This document shows positions 1 to 7,737 of a DNA stretch of 33,176 nucleotides, piece by piece. The stretch's first letter is position 1; every line of letters starts with the position of its first letter. The notes under the pieces were generated by a model. It saw nothing but the letters and a program-made list of their open reading frames with translations. It did no database searches and was not told the DNA's origin. Made by a program: the position numbers and the translations under genes. Source of the stretch: Lachnospiraceae bacterium (GTDB lineage: Bacteria > Bacillota > Clostridia > Lachnospirales > Lachnospiraceae); NCBI GenBank assembly GCA_024689465.1, contig JAILDL010000195.1:1-33176 (forward strand), in the 5' to 3' direction.

Positions 1-2
1 TG

Positions 3-185
3 GATAAACTGGAAGCGGTGATCCAGCATAACGAGTCGCCTATTGATACCTGGGAAGAACATGAGTATGAGCTGAACAAGACCTACGCCTTTAATACGGT
101 GGCCTTTTCGGATTGGCTTACCAGATTGCGGCAGGAGATCCTGGCGGATACGCTGGAGAAGATCCGCGTGGAAGGCGAGTCATAG
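3..185 (+). CDS. C-terminal fragment of an unknown protein
   Basis: An open frame runs in from the left edge and stops at TAG 183-185, giving the last 60 residues of a protein whose start lies outside the window. The fragment is acidic and probably helical, with an aromatic stretch (TYAFNTVAF) and a charged tail ending VEGES. Codon use matches the genes that follow, so I take it as a real gene end. I do not recognise the family. No terminator hairpin follows, so transcription could continue into the small peptide gene at 321. Confidence 0.55.
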   Translation, partial: DKLEAVIQHNESPIDTWEEHEYELNKTYAFNTVAFSDWLTRLRQEILADTLEKIRVEGES

Positions 186-208
186 TTAGGGATCGTGTTC
201 CGCAAATG

Positions 209-248
209 AGGAACTTCAGACGAATCCCCTGTTTGTCAGGAACTTCAG
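209..248. repeat. Two copies of an 11-bp direct repeat
   Basis: AGGAACTTCAG occurs at 209-219 and again at 238-248, a 29-bp spacing, in the non-coding gap between the first fragment and the 27-residue peptide gene. No promoter, terminator or other element was recognised in this gap (186-320). It may be a small duplication remnant. Confidence 0.4.
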
Positions 249-320
249 GAAAAGTCTCTGAATAACATGGAATTCGAGATAATAGAAGCCAAGTGATTTA
301 GGCAACGGAAGGAGCAGATT

Positions 321-404
321 ATGGGAATGACCACTTTTTTGGGAGCGGGTATTGTGATCGTGCTGGTGATCATTGTGGCGATCATCGGAGGAAAGCGCAG
401 TTAA
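321..404 (+). CDS. 27-residue single-helix membrane peptide
   Basis: ATG 321 to TAA 402-404 encodes 27 residues: a short start (MGMTTFLGAG), a hydrophobic run rich in Ile and Val (residues about 11-22), then GGKRS. That is one membrane helix with a basic end, which by the positive-inside rule would face the cytoplasm. A good ribosome binding site (GGAAGGAG, 306-314) sits 6 nt before the ATG. The stop is only 3 nt before the ybaK ATG, and the ybaK ribosome binding site lies inside this frame, so the two are probably translationally coupled. I know no family for it. The case rests on the binding site, the helix and the tight spacing. Confidence 0.6.
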   Translation: MGMTTFLGAGIVIVLVIIVAIIGGKRS

Positions 405-407
405 ATC

Positions 408-890
408 ATGGCAAAAGAGAAAGATGTGAAAACCAACGTGATGCGGATCCTGGACAAGGAGAAGGTGTCCTATACCCATTACACCTATGCGTGTGAAGAG
501 TTTATCGACGCCATTCAGATCGCGGATATGCTGCATCAGCCTTACGAAAAGGTATATAAGACCCTGGTGACGCAGGGAAACAGCAAGAATTATTTCGTCT
601 TTGTGATCCCCATTGCAAAGGAACTGGATCTGAAGGCCGCTGCCCGCAGTGTAGGGGAGAAGTCGGTGGAGATGATCCATGTAAAGGATATTAATGCGGT
701 CACCGGCTATATCCGGGGCGGCTGTACGGCCATCGGCATGAAGAAACAATATGTGACCCGTATAGACGCTTCCGCCAGGGAACAGCAGACGATCATTGTC
801 AGTGGCGGCAGAAGGGGGAGCCAGATCGAGCTGGCACCGGATGATCTGTGCCGGGTAGCAAGGGCCGAATATGCGCCGATTACTATCTGA
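408..890 (+). CDS. ybaK: YbaK/EbsC-type Cys-tRNA(Pro) deacylase
   Basis: This 160-residue protein is full length for the YbaK branch of the INS/ProX-like editing domains. These act in the cytoplasm and hydrolyse Cys-tRNA(Pro), and other mischarged tRNAs, made when prolyl-tRNA synthetase loads the wrong amino acid. The family signature VYKTLV is present; its Lys51 corresponds to the essential lysine of E. coli YbaK (Lys46). Also typical are PIAKELDLKAAA, the GYIRGG loop followed by IGMKKQ, and the closing VSGGRRGSQIELAPDDL. The usual GGISPIG loop reads GGCTAIG here, a mild variation. The gene begins 3 nt after the small peptide gene, and GGAGG at 387-391 is rather distant, which fits coupling. 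Alternative: a related family member with a different tRNA preference. Confidence 0.92.
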   Translation: MAKEKDVKTNVMRILDKEKVSYTHYTYACEEFIDAIQIADMLHQPYEKVYKTLVTQGNSKNYFVFVIPIAKELDLKAAARSVGEKSVEMIHVKDINAVTGYIRGGCTAIGMKKQYVTRIDASAREQQTIIVSGGRRGSQIELAPDDLCRVARAEYAPITI

Positions 891-946
891 GCTGTACCTA
901 TAGCACGGATATAGAATGAAGACACTGTAAAGGAATACAGCATTTT

Positions 947-1597
947 ATGAACAGCAACAGGGATAATACAAAGTTATATAAACTGATGGCCATCGGTTAT
1001 CTCCTGACAGGAGGGGCCATCGTGCTGGTCTGCGATATCGTCTATCTCCTCGAAAGAAGGCTGGGCGAACCCGGCCTGGGAGAAAAAATCGTCTATATCG
1101 CCATGGTGGCCTTTGGCTTTCTGTTCTTCTTTATCGGTGTGATCTTTTTATACCTGTACCGAAACGCAAAGCCGAAGAAGATCGAGAAATCCTGCGGCGC
1201 CATAGTTTATACCAGAAGAAACGGTGTCTTTTATTACCTGCTGGTCCGGGAAAAACGGGGCACCTATTCCTTCCCCAAGGGGCATATGGAAGAGGGGGAA
1301 ACGGAGCATCAGACCGCTCTTCGGGAGATCCGGGAGGAGACCGGGTTGGAGCTGTCTTTGGAAAGTAATTTCCGGATGACGGAAGAGTATCCCCTTCGGA
1401 AAAAGCCGGGCACGGTGAAGAAGGTAGTATACTTCCTGGCCAATATGGGGGATCTGGAGCCGCATACCCTGGTACCGGAGGAGATTGTGGAAATAAAACT
1501 GGTGCCCATTGAAGAGGCTGCAGGATTATTAGAATACCAAAACAAGATCGACCTGTTGGAGGAGGTGCATCAGCGTCTCCTTAAGAAATATCTGTAA
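947..1597 (+). CDS. Membrane-anchored Nudix hydrolase
   Basis: The 216-residue protein has two hydrophobic segments (about 11-33 and 47-71) followed by a cytoplasmic Nudix domain from about residue 78. The Nudix box fits the consensus GX5EX7REUXEEXGU exactly: Gly112, Glu118, then REIREETGL at 126-134. The domain opens with [11 protein letters not shown] and [19 protein letters not shown], which resembles the diadenosine tetraphosphate hydrolase branch that cleaves Np4N or related nucleotides with Mg2+. That substrate is an inference from the family. Membrane helices before a Nudix domain are uncommon; most relatives are soluble and about 140-160 residues long. It lies 56 nt after ybaK and 20 nt before mtnA, probably in one operon. 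Confidence 0.85.
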   Translation: MNSNRDNTKLYKLMAIGYLLTGGAIVLVCDIVYLLERRLGEPGLGEKIVYIAMVAFGFLFFFIGVIFLYLYRNAKPKKIEKSCGAIVYTRRNGVFYYLLVREKRGTYSFPKGHMEEGETEHQTALREIREETGLELSLESNFRMTEEYPLRKKPGTVKKVVYFLANMGDLEPHTLVPEEIVEIKLVPIEEAAGLLEYQNKIDLLEEVHQRLLKKYL

Positions 1598-1617
1598 CAA
1601 GCCGCGAGGAACCCTGT

Positions 1618-2817
1618 ATGGAAATCGTAGAAAATAAGGAAACCAACATTTTAAAGATCGAAACGGTGGATCTGTGTGACGAAGACAGCAGTATGGTGAT
1701 CATTGATCAGACCCTGTTACCGGGAACGATCCGGATCGTCAAATTAAAAAGCATGGAGGAAATGTGGAATGCCATTTATCTGCTGCAAGTGCGGGGAGCG
1801 CCGGCCATCGGTGTGGCAGCGGGTTTTGCCATGTATCTGGCGGCCAAGCAGATCGCTTTCGGTCTGCTGCAGGGGTTGGATCAGCCGGAAGCAGCCGGGT
1901 GGCCGCAGATGCCTCTGGAGGAACTTTTGACACGGGAACAAGCATCCTATCGATATGACCTGAAAAACGTTCATACAGGCACGTATGAGGCCTTCCTGCA
2001 GGCCCTTACGCGGCAGAAGGATTACCTGAATTCCTCCAGGCCCACAGCGGTTAATTTATCCTGGGCCTTAAACCGCATGGAACGTGTGGCATGCGCTATG
2101 AAAGAAGCGCCCGTAGGAGAGATCCTGCAGGCACTGGGGAAGGAAGCTGTTGCCATCAAGGAAGAGGATACAGCAGTGTGCAAGGCCATCGGCGAAAACG
2201 GACTGACCCTGGTAAAGCCGGGGGACGGGATCCTGACCCATTGCAACGCGGGGCAGCTGGCTACCAGCAAGTACGGAACCGCCACGGCACCGATCTATCT
2301 GGGTCAGGAGCGGGGCTACAACTTCCGGGTGTTCTGCGATGAGACCAGGCCTCTTTTACAGGGAGCGCGGCTGACCAGCTTTGAACTGCAATCGGCAGGG
2401 GTGGATACCACGCTGATCTGTGACAATATGTCTGCCATGGTCATGAAAAACGGCTGGGTAAATGCCGTCTTCGTAGGATGCGACCGGGTGGCGGCCAACG
2501 GAGATGCGGCCAACAAGATCGGAACCAGCATCGTGGCTCTGGTGGCAAAGCACTATAATGTACCGTTTTATGTCTGTGCCCCCACATCCACCATTGATTA
2601 CAACATTGCAAGCGGCGCGGATATTCCCATTGAGCAACGCAAGGATACGGAAGTGACGGAAATGTGGTATGAAAAGCGGATGGCACCGGAAGGGGTGAAG
2701 GTCTATAATCCTGCTTTCGATGTTACGGATCACAGCCTGATCACCGGCATTGTGACAGAGTTTGGCGTAGCCAGGGCGCCTTTTACCGAATCTCTGGCAA
2801 AATGGAGGCATGATTGA
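1618..2817 (+). CDS. mtnA: Methylthioribose-1-phosphate isomerase MtnA
   Basis: MtnA converts 5-methylthioribose 1-phosphate to methylthioribulose 1-phosphate in the methionine salvage pathway. The 399-residue protein carries the family marks: [19 protein letters not shown] (58-76), [20 protein letters not shown] with catalytic Cys209, [18 protein letters not shown] with catalytic Asp289, and the [13 protein letters not shown] strand. It is longer than usual (about 350 residues); the extra length is an insertion of some 40 residues around 78-120, before a normal NSSRP segment. The start is supported by GAGGAA 7 nt upstream. It abuts the next gene without a gap. No other methionine-salvage gene is in view. 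Aldose-2-epimerase-like or ribose-1,5-bisphosphate isomerase relatives are less likely given both catalytic motifs. Confidence 0.9.
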   Translation: MEIVENKETNILKIETVDLCDEDSSMVIIDQTLLPGTIRIVKLKSMEEMWNAIYLLQVRGAPAIGVAAGFAMYLAAKQIAFGLLQGLDQPEAAGWPQMPLEELLTREQASYRYDLKNVHTGTYEAFLQALTRQKDYLNSSRPTAVNLSWALNRMERVACAMKEAPVGEILQALGKEAVAIKEEDTAVCKAIGENGLTLVKPGDGILTHCNAGQLATSKYGTATAPIYLGQERGYNFRVFCDETRPLLQGARLTSFELQSAGVDTTLICDNMSAMVMKNGWVNAVFVGCDRVAANGDAANKIGTSIVALVAKHYNVPFYVCAPTSTIDYNIASGADIPIEQRKDTEVTEMWYEKRMAPEGVKVYNPAFDVTDHSLITGIVTEFGVARAPFTESLAKWRHD

Positions 2818-3465
2818 ATGAAAAAACGGATCATTTGCTTTGGCGATTCCAATACCTGGGGATATAATCCCGTAAACGGAAGCCGCTATGATGAACAGAC
2901 CAGATGGCCCATGGTGCTGCAGAGCCTTCTGGGAGAAGACTATCAGATCCTTGAGGAAGGACAAAACGGCAGGACCATCGCCAATGCCGACCCCTGGGAG
3001 TGGGGCTGTAAATGCGGCATGGATTATATCCTTCCCATGGTGGAAAGCCAGAAACCCTTTGACCTTTTGATCATCATGCTAGGGTCCAATGACCTGAAAG
3101 CCAAGTTTCATCTGCCCGCAGGGGATATTGCAGGAAGCCTGCAGAATATGCTGATGAAGACCAAAAGCTTTTTACAATACCAGTGCAATTTGGATCCCCG
3201 GATCCTGGTGATCGCACCGCCTCATTTAGGGGAGGGGCTTACAACGTCACCCTTTGCACCCTTTTTTGAGGGTGAAGCTTCCGTTGAAAAATCCGGACAG
3301 CTGGCCTACTGGTATGAACTGGTGGCAAAGCAGTTTGGCTGTGATTTCCTGGATGCTGCGACCCTCTGCAAGGCAGGAAGCGTAGACAGTCTGCACCTGA
3401 TGGAGGAGGGACACAAGGCACTGGCAGAAGGAATCTGCCGAAAGATCCGGGAGATGGAAGGATAG
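2818..3465 (+). CDS. SGNH-family esterase/lipase
   Basis: A 215-residue GDSL/SGNH hydrolase. Block I is CFGDSNTWGY with nucleophile Ser11; block II is EEGQNGRT (Gly48); block III is LGSNDLK (Asn91); block V is VDSLHLMEEGH with Asp190 and His193. The GDSxTWGY form resembles the arylesterase/acyltransferase branch. There is no signal peptide, so it is cytoplasmic and probably deacetylates or de-esterifies a small molecule or imported sugar. The ATG follows directly on the mtnA stop (TGA 2815-2817), and GGAGG in the mtnA end serves as ribosome binding site, so the two are translationally coupled. I cannot name the substrate. Confidence 0.85.
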   Translation: MKKRIICFGDSNTWGYNPVNGSRYDEQTRWPMVLQSLLGEDYQILEEGQNGRTIANADPWEWGCKCGMDYILPMVESQKPFDLLIIMLGSNDLKAKFHLPAGDIAGSLQNMLMKTKSFLQYQCNLDPRILVIAPPHLGEGLTTSPFAPFFEGEASVEKSGQLAYWYELVAKQFGCDFLDAATLCKAGSVDSLHLMEEGHKALAEGICRKIREMEG

Positions 3466-3525
3466 AACGGATTTTTGACAATTACTCCCTATGTATGAAA
3501 TAATTGCAAAATCGTCTGAAAACTA

Positions 3526-3554
3526 TTGCATAATCAACTACTTTACTATATAAT
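3526..3554 (+). promoter_or_regulatory. Sigma-A type promoter of the chemoreceptor gene
   Basis: TTGCAT (3526-3531), a 17-bp spacer and a perfect TATAAT (3549-3554) lie 86 bp before the chemoreceptor ATG. Transcription should begin near 3561, leaving a leader of about 79 nt. A housekeeping promoter is notable because many chemotaxis genes use sigma-D; no sigma-D-like site was recognised. Confidence 0.75.
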
Positions 3555-3574
3555 TCAGACACACAACCAAAGTC

Positions 3575-3610
3575 GTCATCTTTCCTTTGGGGCAAAGTAG
3601 GAGAGATGAC
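3575..3610 (+). promoter_or_regulatory. Stem-loop in the chemoreceptor mRNA leader
   Basis: GTCATCT (3575-3581) pairs perfectly with AGATGAC (3604-3610). An inner helix CTTTG/CAAAG (3585-3589 with 3593-3597) closes a GGG loop. No U tract follows, so it is not an intrinsic terminator. It ends about 10 nt before the ribosome binding site AGAAGGGAG. It could be a stability or translation-control element; I could not match it to a known riboswitch. Confidence 0.5.
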
Positions 3611-3639
3611 AGTCGCATCCAGAAGGGAGTAATTTAATA

Positions 3640-5400
3640 ATGAAGGCTTTAAAAAATCTCAGTATCAAGGCAAAACTGCAGGTTATGACGGTTCCGCTCA
3701 TGGTTGCCGTTATCGTGGCAGTGATCTTTTCCGCCGTACAGATCCAGAACACATCCGAAGAAATGACCCATGTGTACTACGATACCCTGTATCAGGTGAA
3801 CAGTACGCTGATCAATGCAGATCGGGATTACTATCAGGCAATCCTGGGAGCAACCCAGTACTACGATATCGTAAACGGCTACAGCTCCATGCCGGCAGCG
3901 ATCGTAGCAGAGAAGTCTGCAGAGAAGCTGGATGATTATGTCAGCAATTCCCAGCAGGTAGCAGATGAGATCCAGGAGGTCATTCAGATCGCATCGGGCA
4001 ATGAACTGCTTTACCGGACCATGAAGACAGAAAGCGGCTATACCTTTGAACAGGCCGCTGCTATGTTTACCGAAAAGCTGGCAACCTGGGGAACTATTTT
4101 TGATGTCGCAAACAATACGGGTAACTGGAGTGAGTTTAATAATCACTTTTCCGAATCCCGTTCCCTGATCAATGAAATGCAGGATCTGACCACAGCCTGG
4201 GCAGAACAGGAACAGGACGTTGTTTCCATGCAGATCCAGCATAAGATCCTGGTATCCATGATCGCTTTTGGAGTGCTCATCGTAGCGCTGATCATCCTGG
4301 GACTCATCGTAATGCGTCAGATCACCGGCGGTATCCACAGCGTTACCGAGAAGCTGGATGAACTGGCAGGCGGTGAACTGAACCTGACCTTCCCGGCCGA
4401 TGAAGAACTGTCCAAGGATGAGGTGGGCAAGATTGAAAAGAGTGCCAAGATGCTTACCGGAAAGCTCCGTGAGGTGATCGAGAAGAGTAAACGGATGGCC
4501 GCGGAACTGGCAAAAGCCGGTACGGATCTGGCTGATTCCGCTTCCCAGGCATCTGCTGCTTCCGGTCAGGTGACCGATGCGGTAGGCGAGATCTCCAAAG
4601 GCGCTGTCAGCCAGGCTGAAAGCGTGGAAGAATCCGCAAGTAACACCGGCATGATCGGTAACAACATTGAAGAGATCGCCGGAAACGTAGATGAGATGGA
4701 TAGCTACGCAGCCGATATGAGCAAGTCCTGCGATACGGCCATGAGCGCATTAAAGCAGCTGATCCGCCAGAGCGAAGAGGTTACCCGTTCCGTACAGGAT
4801 ATCGGCGATACCATTAATTCCACCAACGATTCCGCAAAGAAGATCTCCGAGTTTACCCAGGCGATCACAGATATTGCCAGTCAGACCAATCTGCTTTCCT
4901 TAAATGCTTCCATTGAAGCAGCCAGAGCCGGTGAAGCCGGACGAGGCTTTGCAGTGGTTGCGGATGAGATCCGTATGCTGGCCGATCAGTCCCGCACCAG
5001 TGCAGATGAGATCAAGAATATCACCGAGCAGCTGCTGGAGGATTCCGCATCGTCCGTAGCCGTTCTGGAAAAGTTAAACGAGAGCTTCTCGCAGCAGGCT
5101 ACCCAGTTGGATTCCACAAGATCCGATATGGAGCAGATGTCCGAAAACGTACGGAACGTACGGGACACCTCCGGGAATATTGCCGGCCGTGTCACCAGCC
5201 TGACGAAGGCCAAGGACAGCCTGATGGGCATCATCTCCGATCTGTCCGCTGTATCCGAAGAAAACGCAGCTTCTACCCAGGAAACCAATGCTTCCATGGA
5301 GGAACTGAACGCAACCTTCTCCGTGATCACAGAGTCCGCCCAGGAACTGGAAGAGATCGCGAAGGAACTGAACGATACCATCAGCTACTTCCGCACCTGA
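3640..5400 (+). CDS. Transmembrane methyl-accepting chemotaxis protein
   Basis: This 586-residue receptor senses outside signals and controls the CheA-CheW kinase. It has an N-terminal membrane helix (about 13-33), an extracellular, mostly helical sensor region (about 35-200, of the four-helix-bundle type), a second helix (about 203-226), a HAMP domain (about 227-280) and a long helical signalling domain to the end. The conserved hairpin tip is present as [20 protein letters not shown] (about 426-445). Flanking heptads rich in Ala, Ser, Glu and Gln suit adaptational methylation. The ligand cannot be told from sequence. It stands alone with its own promoter and terminator and has no other chemotaxis gene nearby. 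GAAGGGAG precedes the ATG by 10 nt. Confidence 0.95.
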   Translation: MKALKNLSIKAKLQVMTVPLMVAVIVAVIFSAVQIQNTSEEMTHVYYDTLYQVNSTLINADRDYYQAILGATQYYDIVNGYSSMPAAIVAEKSAEKLDDYVSNSQQVADEIQEVIQIASGNELLYRTMKTESGYTFEQAAAMFTEKLATWGTIFDVANNTGNWSEFNNHFSESRSLINEMQDLTTAWAEQEQDVVSMQIQHKILVSMIAFGVLIVALIILGLIVMRQITGGIHSVTEKLDELAGGELNLTFPADEELSKDEVGKIEKSAKMLTGKLREVIEKSKRMAAELAKAGTDLADSASQASAASGQVTDAVGEISKGAVSQAESVEESASNTGMIGNNIEEIAGNVDEMDSYAADMSKSCDTAMSALKQLIRQSEEVTRSVQDIGDTINSTNDSAKKISEFTQAITDIASQTNLLSLNASIEAARAGEAGRGFAVVADEIRMLADQSRTSADEIKNITEQLLEDSASSVAVLEKLNESFSQQATQLDSTRSDMEQMSENVRNVRDTSGNIAGRVTSLTKAKDSLMGIISDLSAVSEENAASTQETNASMEELNATFSVITESAQELEEIAKELNDTISYFRT

Positions 5401-5430
5401 TCCATCGAAACACATTCACAAAGACAAAGA

Positions 5431-5464
5431 AAAAGGAACGAGGTCATCCGGCCTCGTTCCTTTT
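5431..5464. terminator. Bidirectional intrinsic terminator
   Basis: AAAAGGAACGAGG (5431-5443) is fully complementary to CCTCGTTCCTTTT (5452-5464), with an 8-nt loop. T-rich sequence follows on both strands. It lies between the convergent chemoreceptor (+) and buk (-) genes and can end both transcripts. Confidence 0.9.
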
Positions 5465-5513
5465 GTCATGCAAAACAAGTATGCTTTGCAAAAATCTTGT
5501 TTCGGAAAAACAT

Positions 5514-6590
5514 TTACTGCTTCGAATAGTCTTTGGCTTCTTCTTCGCCGTTTATCACGCGCAGAGCGCCCTGGGTCAATGCCAGCAGTTCGTCTTCGCC
5601 GGCATATACGGTGAAGGGAGCGATGAATCCGCAGTATTCCTTGATCTTGTCATCGACATAAGCATTGTAGGCAATACCGCCGGTGAGGATGATCTGGTCT
5701 ACCTTGCCCTTTAAAACAGCGGCCATGGAGCCGATGTTCTTTGCAATCTGATAAATGAAGGCTTCTCTTACGCTTTCTGCGTACTTGTCGCCGCCTTCGA
5801 TCATCTTGTTGATCTCCCGCATGTCATTGCAATGCAGATAAGCATTGAAGCCACCGTTTCCGGTGATCATCTTAAGCACTTCCTTCTCGGTGTACTTGCC
5901 GGAGAAGCAAAGCTTTGCCAGAGCGCCGGAAGGCAGAGCGCCGGAGCGCTCGGGAGAGAAGGCACCGTCGCCATCCAGAGCGTTAAATACGTCCACAACC
6001 TTGCCGCCGGTATGTGCACCGACGGAAACACCGCCGCCCATGTGAACCACGATCAGGTTCAGGCTTTCATAAGGCTTGCCGGCTTCCTTTGCATAACGCT
6101 TTGCAACAGCCTTCTGATTTAAGGCATGGAATACGGAAATACGAGGCAGTTCGGGATGACCGGAGAAACGGGCCAGGTCACATAATTCGTCGACTACCGT
6201 AGGATCCACAATATAGCTGGGAACACCGATCTCATCCCCGATCTCACGGGCTAAGATACCGCCTAAGTTGGAGGCATGCTGGCCGGAATAGCCGATCTCC
6301 AGATCGTGGAGCAGCTCGTCGCTGACGGGATAGGTTCCGCTGGGGATGGGCTTTAACATACCGCCGCGGCCTACCACAACGTTCAGAGATTTGATATCAA
6401 AGTTCTTTTCCTTTAAGAAGTTTAAGATGATGTTCTTGCGGAAATCCTTCTGTGCCACGATGGAATCGAACTGAGCGATCTCATCGGTGGAGTGACGCAG
6501 GGTCTCCTCAAATAATAAGGTTTCGTCCTCGAATACACCCAGCTTGGTGGAGGTGGATCCGGGATTGATGATCAGGCTTTTTACGGACAT
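5514..6590 (-). CDS. buk: Butyrate kinase
   Basis: Butyrate kinase makes ATP and butyrate from butyryl phosphate and ADP, the last step of one butyrate-forming route. The 358-residue length is normal. Motifs of the acetate/butyrate kinase fold of the ASKHA superfamily are present: [15 protein letters not shown] near the N-terminus (phosphate 1), [26 protein letters not shown] (phosphate 2), the [15 protein letters not shown] segment, and ILTGGIAYN (adenosine motif). The size and the GGMLKP segment favour butyrate kinase over acetate kinase. It lies 41 nt after ptb on the same strand, so the operon order is ptb-buk. The branched-chain fatty acid kinase role seen in Bacillus is a possible alternative. 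Confidence 0.95.
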   Translation of the reverse strand: MSVKSLIINPGSTSTKLGVFEDETLLFEETLRHSTDEIAQFDSIVAQKDFRKNIILNFLKEKNFDIKSLNVVVGRGGMLKPIPSGTYPVSDELLHDLEIGYSGQHASNLGGILAREIGDEIGVPSYIVDPTVVDELCDLARFSGHPELPRISVFHALNQKAVAKRYAKEAGKPYESLNLIVVHMGGGVSVGAHTGGKVVDVFNALDGDGAFSPERSGALPSGALAKLCFSGKYTEKEVLKMITGNGGFNAYLHCNDMREINKMIEGGDKYAESVREAFIYQIAKNIGSMAAVLKGKVDQIILTGGIAYNAYVDDKIKEYCGFIAPFTVYAGEDELLALTQGALRVINGEEEAKDYSKQ

Positions 6591-6631
6591 GATGATCCCC
6601 TTTCCTTGTGATATGGTTGTATGATTTATTC

Positions 6632-7552
6632 TTACTGATTCTTCTTCTGTGCTTCCGCAACGATGGCTGCCAGTGCGATGGAATTCATCTTGGTCTCATA
6701 GGAATCGGAGCGGCTGGTCAGGATGGCGGGAGCCTTGGTACCGGTGAGGATGCATGCGTTCTTGAACTTGGTGGTACGAACGATGATCTTGTATACCAGG
6801 TTGCCGGCGTGGATATCAGGGAATAACAGGATATCCGCATCGCCTACGATCTTGCGGTCTGTTGCGTTTTTGTGAACGGCTGCGGTGGGATCGATGGCCA
6901 GGTCCATGGACAGAGGTCCGTCCACGATGCAGTTCTTGATCTCGCCTTCTTCGTTCATACGGGTCAGCTCGGCAGCCTCTACGGTAACCGGCATCTTTTC
7001 GTTTACCACTTCCACAGCGGCCAGAGGAGCTACCTTAGGGCAATCGATGCCACAGGCTCTGGCTACATCTACGGAGTAGTTGATGATCCACTTCTTGTCT
7101 TCCAGAGTGGGGTAGGGCATGAATGCTACATCGGTTAAGAACAGAAGGCGGTCAAAGCCTTCGATCTCAAATACACATACGTGGGATAAAGGATTGCCGG
7201 TACGAAGACCAACTTCCTTGTTTAAAATGCTCTTTAAGAAGGTCTTGGAATCGATGAGACCCTTCATGTACATATCGGCTTCCCCGTCATGCACCAGCTT
7301 TACGGCTGTCAGAGCGGCTTCCTGAGGATCCTCCACGTTGATGACTCTGTAGTTGGAAAGGTCGATCTTCAGGGAATCTGCGATTTCTTTGATCTTTGCT
7401 TCGTCACCTACCAGGATGGCCTTTGCGATGTTGTTCTTTCTGGCACCTTCTACGGCTTCCAGAACCTGATCGTCCTGCGCCACGGCAACTGCCACGGTTT
7501 TGGTGGGAAACTCATTAATTTTCTTCAGTAGATCGTCAAATGATTTGCTCAT
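6632..7552 (-). CDS. ptb: Phosphate butyryltransferase
   Basis: This 306-residue enzyme exchanges CoA of butyryl-CoA for phosphate, giving butyryl phosphate for the kinase encoded just downstream. It belongs to the PTA/PTB family: [18 protein letters not shown] at the start, [35 protein letters not shown], the LSHVCVFE segment, [12 protein letters not shown], and [16 protein letters not shown] near the end. The length fits Ptb rather than the longer Pta. AAGAAGGG lies 5 nt before the ATG. Butyrate producers use either this kinase route or butyryl-CoA:acetate CoA-transferase, so the operon marks this organism as having the kinase route. Confidence 0.95.
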   Translation of the reverse strand: MSKSFDDLLKKINEFPTKTVAVAVAQDDQVLEAVEGARKNNIAKAILVGDEAKIKEIADSLKIDLSNYRVINVEDPQEAALTAVKLVHDGEADMYMKGLIDSKTFLKSILNKEVGLRTGNPLSHVCVFEIEGFDRLLFLTDVAFMPYPTLEDKKWIINYSVDVARACGIDCPKVAPLAAVEVVNEKMPVTVEAAELTRMNEEGEIKNCIVDGPLSMDLAIDPTAAVHKNATDRKIVGDADILLFPDIHAGNLVYKIIVRTTKFKNACILTGTKAPAILTSRSDSYETKMNSIALAAIVAEAQKKNQ

Positions 7553-7599
7553 AGTCCCTTCTTTTCTGCACAGAATGTGTGCTGAATATAATTTGCTAC

Positions 7600-7640
7600 A
7601 GTATGATAAAAAAATAACACACCATAAATAAAATCATACT
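7600..7640. promoter_or_regulatory. 8-bp inverted repeat upstream of ptb
   Basis: AGTATGAT (7600-7607) and ATCATACT (7633-7640) are perfect inverted copies with 25 bp between. The right arm coincides with the -10 of the proposed ptb promoter, so a factor bound here could block initiation. The regulator is unknown, and the site does not match the Rex consensus. Confidence 0.35.
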
Positions 7641-7661
7641 CCATAAGGCGCCAAAAAGCAA
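7633..7661 (-). promoter_or_regulatory. Possible ptb-buk promoter
   Basis: On the minus strand TTGCTT (7661-7656), a 17-bp spacer and TATGAT (7638-7633) lie about 80 bp before the ptb ATG. The -10 is good and the -35 matches only in its TTG. It is the best candidate I found. Confidence 0.35.
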
Positions 7662-7673
7662 TAAGCGGCTACC

Positions 7674-7702
7674 TTGAAAGAGGCGTATAAATCTGATAAA
7701 AT
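7674..7702 (+). promoter_or_regulatory. secA promoter with extended -10
   Basis: TTGAAA (7674-7679), 17 bp, then TAAAAT (7697-7702) preceded by TGA, which makes an extended -10. Predicted start near 7709, about 29 nt before the secA ATG. Confidence 0.7.
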
Positions 7703-7737
7703 ATGCTTTAGCCGTTTTTTACGGGATTGGAGATAGT

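Noticed and set aside
3561-3639. c-di-GMP riboswitch in the chemoreceptor leader
   Set aside because: GGGCAAAG and GTCGCA recall fragments of the GEMM-I motif, but the second conserved block and the two-helix layout are missing.
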